64,000 bases of DNA from Paraburkholderia haematera (GTDB lineage: Bacteria; Pseudomonadota; Gammaproteobacteria; Burkholderiales; Burkholderiaceae), in assembly GCF_905220975.1 (NCBI RefSeq), contig NZ_CAJNBK010000005.1, positions 310,001 through 374,000 on the forward strand, read 5' to 3'. How positions within the stretch are numbered: position 1 is the first letter of the stretch; the number at the start of each line of letters is the position of its first letter. The translations under genes and the position numbers were made by a program. Under the pieces are notes generated by a model. The model was not told the origin of the DNA and did no database searches. It was given only the letters and a program-made list of their open reading frames with translations. Shown here one piece after another: positions 18,804-26,190 of this stretch.

Positions 18804-20411
18804 TCAACTCCGGCGAAACACAACGTGCGAGATGCGCTGCACGAGCAGCGCGGCCGCCAGTGCCGCCACCGCCGTCAGCCACACACCGATATGAATCGAC
18901 TGCACCATGGCATCGCGTGCCGTGTCGATTAACGCCAGCGTATTGAGTCCCGACGGCTTCATATCCGCAATCAGTTTCAGGCGCAACGCTTCATCGATCA
19001 GGATGCGCAGATCGACGAAGCGCGGCTGCCATTGCGATGCGGCCGGCTCGCCGAGCACGCTCATCGTGCGCGTGACCACGTCGCGGTAGTGATGCTGCAC
19101 CACGGTGGCCAAAATGCTCGTGCCCAGCATCCCGCCCACCATCCGCGTGGACTGCAGCAATGCCGTTGTGATGCCGAAGCGTTCACGCCCGGCAATCTCC
19201 TGGCCGAACACATTCAGATTGTTCAGAATGAAACCCAGGCCGATGCCGATGGCCGCCATCGGCAATTCGATCCACACGTGCGGTGTCTCCGGATTGGCAA
19301 ACGCCAACGCGATCGAGGCGAACAGCAGCGGCGCGAAACCGATCGACAGAATCCGCGTGGGCTTCTTCATGTGAATGACGATGCGCGTATTCAGCAGGCT
19401 GCCGAGCGCGATACAAGCGGCGATCGGCGTAGCAAGCAGGCCGGCTTGCTGCGGCGACAGGCCGAATCCGCCTTGCAATAGCAGCGGCGCGAAGAAGATC
19501 AGCGAAAACATCACGAAGCCGGACAGGAAGCCGAGTGTGAACAGCGTGACGAGTCGCGCGTCCTTGAACAGGTCGAGCGGAATGATCGGATGCGTGGCGC
19601 GTTTCTCGCACACCAGCAACGCAATGGCGCCCACGATCACGAAGGCCGCCAACGCCAGGTTGCCGGCCGTCAGACCGTGTTTGGGCACGGCTTCAATGAG
19701 CGCCTGCAGGCCGGCCAACACGGCGGCGACCAAGGCGGCGCCGAGCCAGTCGATCCTCACCTCGCCCTCGTGCGGACGCCGGAAGTTGGGCAGATGCGCC
19801 CAGATGAAATAGAGTGCCGCGGCGCCGACCGGCAGGTTGATCAGGAAGGTGGAGCGCCAGCCCCAATGCTCGCTCATCCAGCCACCCAGCGACGGGCCCG
19901 CCGCGGTGCCGATTCCGTACGCGGCTGCCATCACCACCTGCCAGCGCACCCGTGCACGCGGATCGGGGAAAAGGTCCGGTATCGACGCGAACGCCGTGCC
20001 CACCATCATCCCGCCGCCGACGCCTTGCAAGCCGCGCGCGATCACGAGGAACAGCATGTCGTTCGCGACGCCGCAAAGCACCGATGCCACCGTGAACGTG
20101 ATGACCGCGGCAATCACGAAACGCTTGCGGCCGAAGTAGTCGCCGAGACGGCCGAACACGGGGACGGTCACCACCGACGCCAACAGGTACGCGCTGGCAA
20201 TCCATGCGTAGTACTCGAAGCCGTGCAGCTCGGCGACGATCGAAGGCAGGGCGGTGCTGACGACGGTCTGGTCGAGTGCGACCAGCATGTTGACGAGGCC
20301 GATGCCGAGCATTGCTAGCAGGGCGTTTCGGAAAGGCAGGGCAGTCGCGGTCGGGTTCACGGGTCTGGGAGAAGAGGGCTTTTCAGGGCAGGCGCCGCGC
20401 GGCAGCGCCAC
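18804..20411 (-). CDS. MFS drug-type exporter, DHA2 (EmrB/QacA) family
   Basis: 535 residues with fourteen hydrophobic segments, as in DHA2 exporters. Signatures are MLVALDQTVVSTALPSI (motif D1), FGRLGDYFGRKR (motif A) and AGPSLGGWMSEHWGWRSTFLIN (motif C region). Start is uncertain: GTG 20411 is used; AGGAG lies 17 bases upstream, too far to settle it. It converges on kdgD. Its own promoter carries a TTGTCTGAC motif shared with the glucarate control region, so it may export a glucarate-related compound or be controlled by the same GntR protein. The exported compound is unknown. Confidence 0.88.
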   Translation of the reverse strand: MALPRGACPEKPSSPRPVNPTATALPFRNALLAMLGIGLVNMLVALDQTVVSTALPSIVAELHGFEYYAWIASAYLLASVVTVPVFGRLGDYFGRKRFVIAAVITFTVASVLCGVANDMLFLVIARGLQGVGGGMMVGTAFASIPDLFPDPRARVRWQVVMAAAYGIGTAAGPSLGGWMSEHWGWRSTFLINLPVGAAALYFIWAHLPNFRRPHEGEVRIDWLGAALVAAVLAGLQALIEAVPKHGLTAGNLALAAFVIVGAIALLVCEKRATHPIIPLDLFKDARLVTLFTLGFLSGFVMFSLIFFAPLLLQGGFGLSPQQAGLLATPIAACIALGSLLNTRIVIHMKKPTRILSIGFAPLLFASIALAFANPETPHVWIELPMAAIGIGLGFILNNLNVFGQEIAGRERFGITTALLQSTRMVGGMLGTSILATVVQHHYRDVVTRTMSVLGEPAASQWQPRFVDLRILIDEALRLKLIADMKPSGLNTLALIDTARDAMVQSIHIGVWLTAVAALAAALLVQRISHVVFRRS

Positions 20412-20438
20412 GGGCCAGGGTCTCGACTCCTATTGTGT

Positions 20439-20467
20439 CCTATAGTTGTCTGACCTCTTGTTCTCAA
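20439..20467 (-). promoter_or_regulatory. Predicted promoter of the DHA2 exporter, with embedded TTGTCTGAC
   Basis: Reading the minus strand, TTGAGA (20467-20462), a 17-base spacer and TATAGG (20444-20439) form a good sigma-70 promoter. On the plus strand the spacer contains TTGTCTGAC at 20446-20454, the same core as the two sites in the GntR/glucarate control region. A repressor bound there would block RNA polymerase. Confidence 0.55.
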
Positions 20468-20724
20468 TTATACGGGTTTTCCCTTATTCAGAACTATTCC
20501 CGACGATTTTGGCGGGAAAAAGGCAGTGCACGCGGGCACCGCAGGGGAATGCCATTCGATATATGACGTCTGTTGACAGCCGCTTATTGAGCGTTTCACA
20601 GACGTTCGGCGCTTATCTGCCGTGGAGCGCCTCGCCAAGGCAGTATTTCCCGTAGACGAGACAATGCGGCGGCATATTGCGTGCCTTTGCGTTGTTCGGT
20701 GGGTCGTCTGCGGAAACAACACCC

Positions 20725-20755
20725 ACGCTGCCGGGACGGATGGACCCGGCAGCGT
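20725..20755 (-). terminator. Terminator after the NRAMP-related gene
   Basis: A perfect 11-bp GC-rich stem (20725-20735 with 20745-20755) and 9-base loop, 11 bases past the stop codon on the minus strand. It is followed by GGGTGTTGTTT, a weak U-rich tail. Confidence 0.75.
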
Positions 20756-20766
20756 TGGCGTTGGTT

Positions 20767-22416
20767 TTATTTCAGGAGCGTCATCTGCACGACCTTCAGA
20801 ACAACAAGGCCGACGGCCAGCAGCAGATAGCCGCGCAACACACCCATCCAGACACGCTTGGCGAGCGTGAGATTCGGCGGCGGCAGGTCTTCCAGCGGCG
20901 GCATGCGCCACGTATCCCGGGCGTTCTTCGGATACTGCTGCACCTGGCCATCCGCGGCTTCGCGACGGAGTCTGCGAATTCCGAGCGTGGCGGCATAGCC
21001 GAAGATGGCCAGCATGGTCCCGCCCGCGAGCGTTTCCAGAATCGTTGCACCCGTGATGTCCGGGTAGACGACCGAGGCGGTCAGGATGATGGACAGCATC
21101 ACCAGCACCCAGATAACGGCGCCCGTGAACAGATTGAGCTTCTTCGAGTTGACCCACGGACCCAGAACAGCGCGGTCGTTGCACAGCAGCAGCAAAAACA
21201 CCGTAGCGCTGGGCAGCAATACGCCCGCGAGCGTTTGCACAGCTTCAGTCAACAGACCGAGCGGGCTGCCGGGAATCAGCACCAGCGCTGCCGCGGCGGC
21301 AACAATGCCGAAGTAGACGAGATAGAAGCCTTTGGCGTCCGACACGGGACGATGCAGCGAGTGACGGATCTTGAACACATCGCCGATGGCGTACGCGGTC
21401 GACAGCGACACCGCGGCTGCACCGATGATGCAGGCGTCAAGGAGTGCCACGGCGAAGAGGGTAGCCGAGGTGCGGCCCGCATATTTTTCCAGGTCTGCAA
21501 TCACGCCACCGGCATCGGTGAAATTGCCGAACTCAGGCTTGCCGGCATACATCGCAGCGCAGAATGAAATCATCGCCACTGCCCCGATCAGCACGAACAC
21601 AATGCCAATCCACAGGTCGGCTTTTTCATACTTCATGAAGCGCGGTGTGATGCGTTTGTCGACCACGTAGCTCTGTTGGAAGAACAGTTGCCACGGCGCG
21701 ACCGTTGTGCCGACGATGCCGATGACGAGCAGCATCACGTCGCTCAGCTTCGAATGGGCGGGCCAGTTCGGAATGAAGAAGTCGCGCGTCATCTGGCCAA
21801 CCGGCGGGTGAATCGACACCAGCACCGGCACCAGCAACAGACTCAGCAGGCACAGTACGACGGCGAAGCGTTCGAACCGCCTGAAATTGCCCGTACTGAC
21901 GGCAGCCATTGTCAGTGCCGCTGCAATGCAGACCCCGAGAACTTTGGAGATGCCGAAGAAGTCGAAGACGAACGTGATGCCGATGAATTCGGTCACGATG
22001 GTGAGCGCGTTCAATATGAACAGGTCGACGACGCTGAACGCCCCCCAGAATTTACCGAAGCGTTCGAAGATGAGGCGCGCGTGGCCGACACCGGTCACGG
22101 CGCCAAGACGCAGCACCATTTCCTGATTGACGAAGAGAACGGGCACGAGCAGCAGCATGGTCCACAGCAAGGTGGTGCCATAGTTCTGCCCGGCCTGGGT
22201 GTAGGTGCCGAAGGCGCCTGCGTCGTTGTCGCCGACCATCACGATAAGGCCGGGGCCGAGAATCGCGAGCAGCGTTCGGACGCGCGCCCACCAGTTGGTG
22301 CGCGGCGCTGTGTCGTGGTGGGCGATGGTGCCCAATGCCCCCTTAATGTCGCCAATGTGCGCGGAGTCAAGCACGGCGCTGCGTGGCGGTGAGACGTTAG
22401 TCGCTGGAGTGGCCAT
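20767..22416 (-). CDS. NRAMP-related divalent metal transporter with atypical metal site (Mg2+-type candidate)
   Basis: 549 residues from ATG 22416 (CAGGAAA upstream), with eleven or so membrane segments. The first segment aligns with NRAMP without gaps (GPGLIVMVGDNDAGAFGTYTQAG), but the DPGN motif is DAGA: Asp65 is kept, the Asn ligand is Ala68. In the sixth segment the MPH motif reads APW (Ala240-Pro241-Trp242), removing the Met sulfur ligand and the His. Classical Mn/Fe NRAMP proteins need these residues; NRAMP-related Mg transporters lack the Met. A harder ion such as Mg2+ is therefore a reasonable inference. It is preceded by a long leader with an upstream ORF. Confidence 0.85.
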   Translation of the reverse strand: MATPATNVSPPRSAVLDSAHIGDIKGALGTIAHHDTAPRTNWWARVRTLLAILGPGLIVMVGDNDAGAFGTYTQAGQNYGTTLLWTMLLLVPVLFVNQEMVLRLGAVTGVGHARLIFERFGKFWGAFSVVDLFILNALTIVTEFIGITFVFDFFGISKVLGVCIAAALTMAAVSTGNFRRFERFAVVLCLLSLLLVPVLVSIHPPVGQMTRDFFIPNWPAHSKLSDVMLLVIGIVGTTVAPWQLFFQQSYVVDKRITPRFMKYEKADLWIGIVFVLIGAVAMISFCAAMYAGKPEFGNFTDAGGVIADLEKYAGRTSATLFAVALLDACIIGAAAVSLSTAYAIGDVFKIRHSLHRPVSDAKGFYLVYFGIVAAAAALVLIPGSPLGLLTEAVQTLAGVLLPSATVFLLLLCNDRAVLGPWVNSKKLNLFTGAVIWVLVMLSIILTASVVYPDITGATILETLAGGTMLAIFGYAATLGIRRLRREAADGQVQQYPKNARDTWRMPPLEDLPPPNLTLAKRVWMGVLRGYLLLAVGLVVLKVVQMTLLK

Positions 22417-22467
22417 TTTGCTTTTTCCTGGATTCTGGTTATTGAAAGGAAATTGCGCATCTCCGGC

Positions 22468-22485
22468 ATACGTAGGAGCACGTAT
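22468..22485 (-). promoter_or_regulatory. Hairpin between leader ORF and transporter start
   Basis: On the minus strand ATACGT-GCTCCT-ACGTAT forms a perfect 6-bp stem. The 6-base loop GCTCCT is the exact reverse complement of AGGAGC, which spans the ribosome-binding site of the leader ORF, and its TCCT part could also pair with the AGGA before the transporter start. A switch in pairing is conceivable but unproven. Confidence 0.4.
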
Positions 22486-22495
22486 CGTCGAACGA

Positions 22496-22561
22496 CTACT
22501 CGCTTTCCTCAGGCAAAGATCGAGGTGAGTGGCATAAGGGATAACTGTCACTGTCCGGCAT
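22496..22561 (-). CDS. Leader peptide ORF, 21 aa, proline- and acid-rich
   Basis: ATG 22561 is preceded by AAGGAG at 5 bases, one of the best ribosome-binding sites in the window, and the frame closes with TAG at 22496. The peptide begins MPDSDSYPLCHSP and ends PEESE: four Pro (2, 8, 13, 17) and five acidic residues in 21. It ends 79 bases before the NRAMP-related gene. Salmonella MgtL, the leader peptide of the Mg transporter mgtA, also mixes Pro with acidic residues, and its translation senses Mg2+ and proline. A parallel role here is inference; there is no sequence homology to claim. Confidence 0.5.
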   Translation of the reverse strand: MPDSDSYPLCHSPRSLPEESE

Positions 22562-22917
22562 GGCGGCTCCTTATGGGCGTATGTGCGCGCTCGCTGCATG
22601 TTCGCAATGCACGCTTGCGAAGCGCGTGTTTATCCACGCGTCCGGCTGCGCCATTGAAAATCGACAAGGCGCGAACGGACGCAGCCGCGAGTTGATGCAT
22701 CGCGACGCGATGCCATACGGACGCAAAAACGCTGCGGCTGTATGGCGCTAATTAAGGTGCACGGAGAGGGTAACTACGGCGCGCACCGTCTGCCTGAAGG
22801 CAAGACGGCGGCTGGATGAAGAGAGCGCGGACGTCCTGCCGGTCAGGCAGCGAAACCATTCGAAGGTCGACTACTGCAGGTGTCCAAGGCATCAGCCCCG
22901 TTTGTGAAGATTCTTAA

Positions 22918-22947
22918 ATTTTAGGTGGCGGGCGAATCTGAAGTCAA
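22918..22947 (-). promoter_or_regulatory. Predicted promoter of the NRAMP-related leader
   Basis: Minus strand: TTGACT (22947-22942), 18-base spacer, TAAAAT (22923-22918). It is the best sigma-70 match in the stretch between the membrane micropeptide gene and the transporter, and sets the start of the long leader near 22911. Confidence 0.55.
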
Positions 22948-23052
22948 CATCATTCGTTCAGCAGAGTAAATATAAATTTCCGGCATCGTTTCCTTTCAAA
23001 ATTGACAGGAAGGCAAGGCCGTGTGTTCCGGAATGACTTGCTAAGTTTTTCG

Positions 23053-23086
23053 GTGGCGCCGTGCGTGCGCCACACCCGATGCGGGT
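23053..23086. other. Two adjacent hairpins between transporter genes
   Basis: GTGGCGC (23053-23059) pairs with GCGCCAC (23067-23073), and ACCCG (23074-23078) with CGGGT (23082-23086). They lie just past the membrane micropeptide gene in the direction of kup transcription and may end that transcript, although no U-run follows on the minus strand. Confidence 0.35.
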
Positions 23087-23159
23087 CACGGGATGATTCG
23101 ACGACCGGCGCTGTAGGACTGGTCATCGTTGCGTGTTCTTCGAGTGCCCGTTTTGCGGG

Positions 23160-23240
23160 TTACCTGAGATGCCAGAGTCCCCAGATTGCAATCAGCAGAG
23201 CCGCGCCAAAGCCACAACCTAACAAGATGTAGGTATCCAT
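23160..23240 (-). CDS. 26-residue single-span membrane peptide downstream of kup
   Basis: ATG 23240 is preceded by AAGGA at 6 bases; the frame closes with TAA at 23160. The peptide starts MDTYILLGC, continues as one hydrophobic helix of about 18 residues rich in Gly, Ala, Leu and Ile, and ends in WHLR, so it fits a one-span inner-membrane peptide with a positively charged end. It lies 171 bases after kup on the same strand and 213 bases before the promoter of the NRAMP-related gene. Peptides of this size (KdpF, MgtR, MgtS) modulate K+ or Mg2+ transporters in other bacteria; no similarity to those is seen. A role with Kup is inference. Confidence 0.55.
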   Translation of the reverse strand: MDTYILLGCGFGAALLIAIWGLWHLR

Positions 23241-23411
23241 TTCGAGTCCTTAAGATAGGGTGGGTGCGCGAGTCAGCGCATTAGCGCAGCGGCATGGCCT
23301 CGCGGACCTTATTTGTGGATCGTCGCCGGGATTGCCGTGGTCGTCTGTGCCGCGGGCATTGCCGGCGCCGGTTTCGGGGTCGTTTCCTGAAGCGGGCGTG
23401 ATTCCCGGCGC

Positions 23412-25310
23412 TCAGATGTTGATCTGGCCGCCCATTTCCACCACGCGGTTAGCGGGCAGACTGTAATACTCGGCCGCCTGCGCCCCGTTTCTTGCAAGAA
23501 ACGCGAACAGCTTTTCGCGCCAGAGCGGCATCGATTTGCTTTCCCCGGTCGCCATGACGGTGTCGCGCGCGAGGAAGAACGACGTATCCGCCGGTTCGTA
23601 TGTCCAGTTCGGCATCTGTTTCTGCGCCAGTTCGAGTATGGCGGGAACGTTCGGAATCTCCATGAAGCCGTGGCGAACGGTGACGGAGTAGCATCCGTGC
23701 CCGAGGTCGACGACAACCGCTTTGCGCTCGTCGGGAACGTGCGGCACGTTGTCCGTCGTACCGGCAAGGAAGATGTTGGTCTGATGCATGACGCCGTTGT
23801 GCTTCAGGTTATGCAGAAACGCTGATGGCGCCATGTCCACCACCCCGCCCGGAAAAACTGCCGTGCCGTTCACGCGCGGCGGCGAATGCTCGCCGTCGCA
23901 CAGGGAGTGAATCAACGCCACCAGTGGCATATTGTCGGTTTTCATTCTGTCGACAAGCGTTTCACGTCCCTTATGCCAGGTTGTCATCACGGTAAATAGC
24001 ACGCCCCCGGCGAGCAGCGGAAACCAGCCGCCTTCAAGTACCTTGCTAACGTTGCTTGATACGAACACCGCGTCGACCAGCGCGAGGGGCCCGATGACAA
24101 GCGCGGTTGCAAGCGGTTTCCAGTGCCACAGGCAGTGGGTGATGAAGTACATCAGCAAGGTGGTCAGCAGCATGGTCGATGCCACTGCGATACCGTAAGC
24201 CGCCGCCAGATTGTCAGAGGACTTGAAGAACACCACGAGAAAAACGACGGCCGCGTAAAGGGTGACATTGATGAACGGGACATACACCTGTCCCATCTCG
24301 TGCGTCGACGTGTGCACGACCGGAATGCGCGGCAGAAAGCCGAGTTGCACGGCCTGCTTGGTCATCGAAAAGGCGCCCGAGATGACGGCCTGCGACGCGA
24401 TGATGGTGGCGGACGTGGCGAGTACAACTAGCGGTATGAGTGCCCAGTCAGGCGCGGACTGAAAAAACGGTTGGGCAATCGCCGAAGGCTTTTCCAGAAC
24501 CAGCGCCGCCTGACCGAAATAGTTCAGCACCAGGCTGGGTAGCACGAGAAGCAGCCACGCGAACCGGATCGGCTTTTTGCCGAAGTGGCCCATGTCGGCG
24601 TAGAGGGCCTCGCCGCCGGTCAGCGCCAGAAAGACCGAGCCCAGCACGACGAACGCGGTGGCCGGCGCGTGTGCGACGAATTTGACGGCGTAGAGCGGCG
24701 ACACGGCCTGCACAATGGCGGTATGCGTGACGATATGGGATATGCCGAGCGCCGCCAGGGTCACGAACCAGACGATCATTACCGGCCCGAAAACCTGCCC
24801 GACCGCACCCGTGCCGCGTTTCTGAAGTTTGAAGAGGCCGGTGAGAATGACGAGCGAGATGGGGACAATCCATTCGGTCAGATGCGGGTCCACGAGTGTC
24901 ACGCCTTCCACTGCGGATATCACCGAAATGGCCGGTGTGATCATCGAATCGCCGTAGAACATGGCCGCGCCGAATACCCCGAGCGTCAATAGAACGCCAC
25001 GCAATCGCACGGGTGCGACGCCGGACGCAAGTGCGGTGAGCGCCAGAATGCCGCCCTCGCCCTCGTTGTCCGCACGCATCACGAAACTGACGTACTTCAG
25101 CGTGACGACAATGATGATCGACCAAAGAATCAGCGACACAATGCCGAACACATTGATTTGCGTGATACCGCCTGCCGCCTTCAGGCATTCGCGCAGCGTA
25201 TAGAGCGGGCTGGTTCCGATATCGCCGAACACAACCCCGATGGCGCCGAGCACAAGGCCGGGCGCAGCTTGTTTTGCGGGAGAGGCCGTGCTGAGAGCAG
25301 TGGAGGACAT
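23412..25310 (-). CDS. kup: Kup low-affinity potassium uptake protein
   Basis: 632 residues: about twelve membrane segments (25-440) and a cytoplasmic C-terminal domain (about 450-632). The opening GAIGVVFGDIGTSPLYTLREC is the Kup signature, and the Asp/Glu-containing segments DSMITPAISVISAVEG and ALTGGEALYADMGHFG are conserved. Kup imports K+ with protons. The C-terminus YSLPANRVVEMGGQI is intact. A 26-residue membrane peptide follows on the same strand. The 5' side shares a 192-base gap with the LuxR-type gene; no clear promoter is seen there. Confidence 0.95.
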   Translation of the reverse strand: MSSTALSTASPAKQAAPGLVLGAIGVVFGDIGTSPLYTLRECLKAAGGITQINVFGIVSLILWSIIIVVTLKYVSFVMRADNEGEGGILALTALASGVAPVRLRGVLLTLGVFGAAMFYGDSMITPAISVISAVEGVTLVDPHLTEWIVPISLVILTGLFKLQKRGTGAVGQVFGPVMIVWFVTLAALGISHIVTHTAIVQAVSPLYAVKFVAHAPATAFVVLGSVFLALTGGEALYADMGHFGKKPIRFAWLLLVLPSLVLNYFGQAALVLEKPSAIAQPFFQSAPDWALIPLVVLATSATIIASQAVISGAFSMTKQAVQLGFLPRIPVVHTSTHEMGQVYVPFINVTLYAAVVFLVVFFKSSDNLAAAYGIAVASTMLLTTLLMYFITHCLWHWKPLATALVIGPLALVDAVFVSSNVSKVLEGGWFPLLAGGVLFTVMTTWHKGRETLVDRMKTDNMPLVALIHSLCDGEHSPPRVNGTAVFPGGVVDMAPSAFLHNLKHNGVMHQTNIFLAGTTDNVPHVPDERKAVVVDLGHGCYSVTVRHGFMEIPNVPAILELAQKQMPNWTYEPADTSFFLARDTVMATGESKSMPLWREKLFAFLARNGAQAAEYYSLPANRVVEMGGQINI

Positions 25311-25502
25311 AGGGAATCTAAGTTGAGTGTTTCCGCGGACGCACGGTCTAGGGATATTTCCGCAGACGCGCGGCGTATTGATGACAGAAACGTGAAAGGA
25401 GGATTCCTGAGATCGCCTCGTATGCTACCGGCCCTACCTTTCAGAACAACTTTCGACCTGCGGCATCGACGTTGCGCCGACCCGCTGCAACTGCTACAAC
25501 CG

Positions 25503-26156
25503 CTACACCATGATGAATCCGTGCCGCATGCCCAGCATCACCGCTTCGGTGCGGCTGGTTGCGCCCAGCTTGCCGAAAATGGACGAGAGGTGGAATTTCA
25601 CGGTGTTGTCCGAGATGGCGAGTTGGCGCGCGATCTCCTTGTTGCCGAGCCCTTCGGCGAGCATGGCCAGCACTTCGATTTCGCGCGGGGTCAGCGCTTC
25701 GACGCGCACTGCGGACGTCATAGGGCGAGGCGGCTTGCGCCCGGTTAGCAGCCGCGCGAGGATCTCCGGCGGCAGCACGCAAAGACCCGCGGCCGAAGCT
25801 TCGATCGCGGCGACGATTTCGCCTGGCCTCGCGTCTCGCGACAGGATCGCCATGACGGTGCCTGGCAACGCCTCATTGATCCAGTCGCTGTCCGCCTCGT
25901 CGGTCAACAGGACGAGCGCCGGCGGCGTGTGATCTGCGTCGAGTCCGGGCCTGAACGCGTCGCTCGCCTCCGGCTCCACGTCGATTACGATCACGTCCGG
26001 CAACGAACCGGCAAAGCGGTCGGCGAGCGTTTCACCGTCGGCTGCACTGCCCACGAACTCGAATGCAGGAGTCGCTTCGACAAGCGCTTGCAGGTACGCG
26101 CGCACCCGCGGCGCATCGGCGATAACGGCGACCCGGACCGGGCTCATCTGTGCCAT
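25503..26156 (-). CDS. LuxR/NarL-type regulator with degenerate receiver domain
   Basis: 217 residues: an N-terminal receiver-like domain (about 5-125) and a C-terminal LuxR helix-turn-helix (about 150-215; LTPREIEVLAMLAEGLGNKEIARQL, then NTVKFHLSSIFGKLGATSRTEAV). The phospho-acceptor Asp59 is present, but the acidic pair is reduced to Asp14-Ala15, and the invariant Lys after the fifth strand is Ser106 (ILSRDA). Normal phosphorylation-driven switching is therefore doubtful. No histidine kinase is nearby. It starts 34 bases after the trypsin/PDZ protease stop, so the two are an operon and likely act together. Confidence 0.88.
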   Translation of the reverse strand: MAQMSPVRVAVIADAPRVRAYLQALVEATPAFEFVGSAADGETLADRFAGSLPDVIVIDVEPEASDAFRPGLDADHTPPALVLLTDEADSDWINEALPGTVMAILSRDARPGEIVAAIEASAAGLCVLPPEILARLLTGRKPPRPMTSAVRVEALTPREIEVLAMLAEGLGNKEIARQLAISDNTVKFHLSSIFGKLGATSRTEAVMLGMRHGFIMV

Positions 26157-26190
26157 CTGTCCACCCGACGCTTGACTGCTTGCCTTAACC

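Larger units (their letters stand above)
22417..22910 (-). promoter_or_regulatory. Long structured 5' leader of the NRAMP-related gene
   Basis: From the predicted promoter (22918-22947) to the start codon are almost 500 bases without an annotated gene, far longer than other leaders in this window. It contains inverted repeats (GCCATAC 22712-22718 with GTATGGC 22740-22746, and CAGCCGC 22682-22688 with GCGGCTG 22734-22740), a 21-codon ORF with a strong ribosome-binding site (22496-22561), and a hairpin before the main start. I could not match it to the M-box, yybP-ykoY or another riboswitch consensus I know. Function is inferred as cis-regulation by metal or translation status. Confidence 0.45.

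Noticed and set aside
22442..23002. The 11-mer TTGAAAGGAAA in inverted orientation at both ends of the NRAMP leader region, as possible mobile-element ends
   Set aside because: No target-site duplication or transposase is visible and the match does not extend; kept only as a curiosity.
23283..23390. Hydrophobic plus-strand reading (LWIVAGIAVVVCAAGIAG) beside the membrane micropeptide
   Set aside because: No ATG or GTG and no ribosome-binding site in frame; the only start is a bare TTG. It may be coincidence in a GC-rich stretch.
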